A stretch of 7,360 nt of DNA from Ignavibacteria bacterium (GTDB lineage: Bacteria; Bacteroidota; Ignavibacteria; Kapaibacteriales; UBA4661), in assembly GCA_013298375.1 (NCBI GenBank), contig JAAFHM010000234.1:1-7360 (forward strand), written 5' to 3'. The translations under genes and the position numbers were made by a program. Shown here piece by piece: positions 5,379 through 7,360 of this stretch. The notes beneath the pieces were generated by a model. The model ran no database searches. It saw only the letters and a program-made list of their open reading frames with translations, and was not told the DNA's origin. How positions within the stretch are numbered: the stretch's first letter is position 1; the number at the start of each line of letters is the position of its first letter.

Positions 5379-7360
5379 TCACCGTCTCTGAAACTCCGGC
5401 GAACCAATGATAAGCCCTACCACTTGCGCCAGCGCACTTCCTTTTACGGCGGGTGTAGATTTATCGGTTTGTTCAGGTTTTACGGCACCTCCGTGCATTT
5501 CGTCCTCAAGTCCCATCTCGTCATTGCCCTGTCGCTCAGACTTGCGCTCGTTTGGACGCATGGTGTTGGGTTGCGGCATATCGCCTGTTTTCTGTGCCTC
5601 GGCACTGACTTTTTCGGCAAAAGCAGGGTCGGCAAGCACGGGCTTGAGCAAACGCACGGTCTCGCTCACATTGCGCTCCGGCAGAAGCAAGCGGGCGTAG
5701 ATTTCAAGCGCGTCGTCGAGGGATTGTGGTTCGTGATTGTTGTTGAGCGCAGCAAGGTCGAATTTCACCCCACCAATGTTTCCCAATGCCAAATTCAGAC
5801 CAAAATTCATCCGCCCCAAAAGCGCACCAGTATTGATCCACGCCTCAGCACGGTCAGGAAAGCCCGTCGGGGCTTGATAGCCATACAACGGCTGCCCTAT
5901 TTTGCGTATCCACTCCAAAACCTCACGCGGGCGCACCACTTCTGCGTTCATAGCGCGAAGAGCGCTGACAGCGAGTTCAAACGGCGATTTAATCTTGCTC
6001 CGCGAAGGCGGAATCGGCGTACTTGCGACGAGTGCGGAGGGGGCTGCTTGTTTGCTTGTTTGTACCGTATTCGGGCGCTTTTTGGGTGCAGGAGTTTTCG
6101 CCTTAGCGGAGTTGATAACGGCTTGTGAACTTGGTTTTGGAGGCATTCCTGCGCTCCAGAACTCTTCCGATGCTACCAGTGTCCGCAAAACAGCTTGTAT
6201 ATCGCCATTCGTTGCCAAAAACGTAGCACTCATGCGGCTTACAAGTGTTGACGGCGGCACATCACTCACGAATCGTGCAGCAAGTTTTGTACAAATAAAG
6301 GTCGCGGTGGAAGGATGTTTTGCCAACATATCCAGCAGTTTTTCACCCTCTTCGATGCCACCACCTGCTGGAAATACTTCGCCGAGAACCGTTTTTGCGG
6401 TTGCGTCGTGGGCATCGGCACGGAAGAGAAAATCACCCTCTTGAACAAAACCAAGATTCTTTGCGCGTTCCGGGCGGTCGAGAAAACGGGCGCGAAAACG
6501 CTCTGCACGGGAACCCATCGGATAGATTGTCCAACCCGTCAGTATTCGTGCGGCTTCGGTGACATCTTTTTGCGAGTAGCCGCCATCCACGCCGAGCGTA
6601 TGCAATTCCATCAGTTCGCGGGCATAATTTTCGTTGATTCCCTTGCGTGGCTGCAATTCTGCGGGCAGTTTTTCCGTGAGTGAATCCCGCAGTCGTGCCG
6701 TTTTTGCCACACCGGAATCAATAATGCGGCGCTGAATTGCACCTTTAAGACCAGGCGCAGTACGCATAGTGTCAAGCGTCAGCGACATTCGCGTCGGTGT
6801 GCCGTCGGGCGCGGTGGATTGGGCATTGTCGAGATAGGCAAGCATGGCGGGATGCTTCGCTGTCGCGCCAAGCAAGGCGCGAAAGGTCTTCGTAACATTT
6901 GGACGAATGGCATCGCGCTCGTAGGTCATCACGAATTGGTCTGCTTGATTATCGGTAATCGAAACATTGAAATGATTAAACCAAAAGTCCGTCAAGACCT
7001 CACGGAGTTGGTTCGGTGACTGCACAGCGCGTAAGAGTTTTTGTGCGTACATTTCGCCGAAAAGTTCGCGTTTGGGGCGATACCCTTGTTTTTTAGCGTA
7101 TTGCAAGAGCGATGTACGATACTCTTTATCACCTTTCGCGTCGCCTTTGGTGACATCACCGGAAATCACACCATCTTCAATTGCTTGACGGAGTACAAAG
7201 CCCGCATTGGGAAAGGTCTTCACAATTTCTTGATTCGAGAGCGCCAAGGTAGAAAAAGCGGCGAGACGGCTCTGCACATCTGGTTCGGGCAATTTCCCCT
7301 GCAACTGCTCTTCAAACCAGCCTTCCAAACCTTTTTGCACAATGGCATCAATATCGCCCG
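5379..7360 (-). CDS. DUF1800 domain protein with two low-complexity insertions (N-terminus beyond the window)
   Basis: This belongs to the DUF1800 family, whose biochemical role is unknown; members are often encoded beside a DUF1501 protein. Recognised stretches in order from the N-terminal side are GLEGWFEEQL, QLREVLTDFWFNHFNV, a segment ending HPAMLAYLDNAQS, GINENYARELMELHTLGVDG, GGYSQKDVTEAARILTGWT, a HPSTATFICTKLAARFV block, the TGFPDRAEAWINTGALLGRM block, and a final VVGLIIGSPEFQRR. The reading frame stays open to the right edge. A GTG at 7338-7340 could be taken as a start, but the upstream codons (GDIDAIV) continue the family's usual N-terminal helix, so the true start and any signal peptide lie outside the window. 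Two insertions are poor in hydrophobic residues and rich in Pro, Ala, Ser, Lys or acidic residues: about 5994-6146 between the two halves of the domain, and about 5439-5594 just before the last helix. The gene is convergent with alkB, with 21 bases between stop codons, so it belongs to a separate transcript. The partner DUF1501 gene, if present, is not in view. Confidence 0.9.
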   Translation of the reverse strand, partial: GDIDAIVQKGLEGWFEEQLQGKLPEPDVQSRLAAFSTLALSNQEIVKTFPNAGFVLRQAIEDGVISGDVTKGDAKGDKEYRTSLLQYAKKQGYRPKRELFGEMYAQKLLRAVQSPNQLREVLTDFWFNHFNVSITDNQADQFVMTYERDAIRPNVTKTFRALLGATAKHPAMLAYLDNAQSTAPDGTPTRMSLTLDTMRTAPGLKGAIQRRIIDSGVAKTARLRDSLTEKLPAELQPRKGINENYARELMELHTLGVDGGYSQKDVTEAARILTGWTIYPMGSRAERFRARFLDRPERAKNLGFVQEGDFLFRADAHDATAKTVLGEVFPAGGGIEEGEKLLDMLAKHPSTATFICTKLAARFVSDVPPSTLVSRMSATFLATNGDIQAVLRTLVASEEFWSAGMPPKPSSQAVINSAKAKTPAPKKRPNTVQTSKQAAPSALVASTPIPPSRSKIKSPFELAVSALRAMNAEVVRPREVLEWIRKIGQPLYGYQAPTGFPDRAEAWINTGALLGRMNFGLNLALGNIGGVKFDLAALNNNHEPQSLDDALEIYARLLLPERNVSETVRLLKPVLADPAFAEKVSAEAQKTGDMPQPNTMRPNERKSERQGNDEMGLEDEMHGGAVKPEQTDKSTPAVKGSALAQVVGLIIGSPEFQRR

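Noticed and set aside
5424..6128. Plus-strand open frame of 234 codons opposite the DUF1800 gene.
   Set aside because: It is antisense to a clearly conserved protein, its product is rich in Arg, Cys and His without a recognisable motif, and it is best explained as a shadow of the real reading frame.

Overview
The window reads as a stretch of an ordinary Gram-negative bacterial chromosome: densely packed single-domain genes, short intergenic gaps, and no RNA genes, mobile elements or CRISPR-like repeats that I can see. The Gram-negative reading rests on a possible outer-membrane barrel C-terminus at the left edge, a peptidoglycan-recycling type glycosidase, and a transmembrane chemoreceptor with a periplasmic sensor. 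The phylum cannot be fixed from this sequence. The mix of weak Shine-Dalgarno signals, AlkB and a DUF1800 protein would fit the Bacteroidota/Chlorobiota side or another non-proteobacterial lineage, but that is a guess.

Layout from left to right. Positions 1-114 hold the last 37 codons of a plus-strand gene whose body lies outside the window; its C-terminus resembles an outer-membrane beta-barrel protein, possibly alginate-export-like. A complete methyl-accepting chemotaxis protein follows (169-2532, +), with a periplasmic NIT-type sensor, two HAMP-like units and a canonical signalling hairpin. After a 101-base gap comes a family 3 glycoside hydrolase of the beta-N-acetylhexosaminidase (NagZ) type (2634-4247, +). 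After a further 51-base gap comes an AlkB-type membrane alkane 1-monooxygenase (4299-5357, +) with all of its histidine motifs. The right part is filled by a minus-strand DUF1800 protein (5379-7360) that meets alkB tail to tail with 21 bases between the stop codons and runs off the right edge without its true start.

Functionally, the one suggestive grouping is a possible outer-membrane barrel, a chemoreceptor and an alkane hydroxylase. In pseudomonads, chemoreceptor genes (alkN, tlpS) sit beside alkB genes, so a hydrocarbon-sensing and hydroxylation neighbourhood is conceivable. The intervening NagZ-like gene and the NIT sensor, which is classically linked to nitrate and nitrite, argue against a tight functional cluster. 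I see no rubredoxin, rubredoxin reductase, alcohol dehydrogenase or regulator here, so any electron-transfer partners for AlkB must be elsewhere. I do not see convincing evidence of a new biological system. The most notable points are the two low-complexity insertions in the DUF1800 protein, the short C-terminal domain of the GH3 enzyme, and the sensor architecture of the chemoreceptor.
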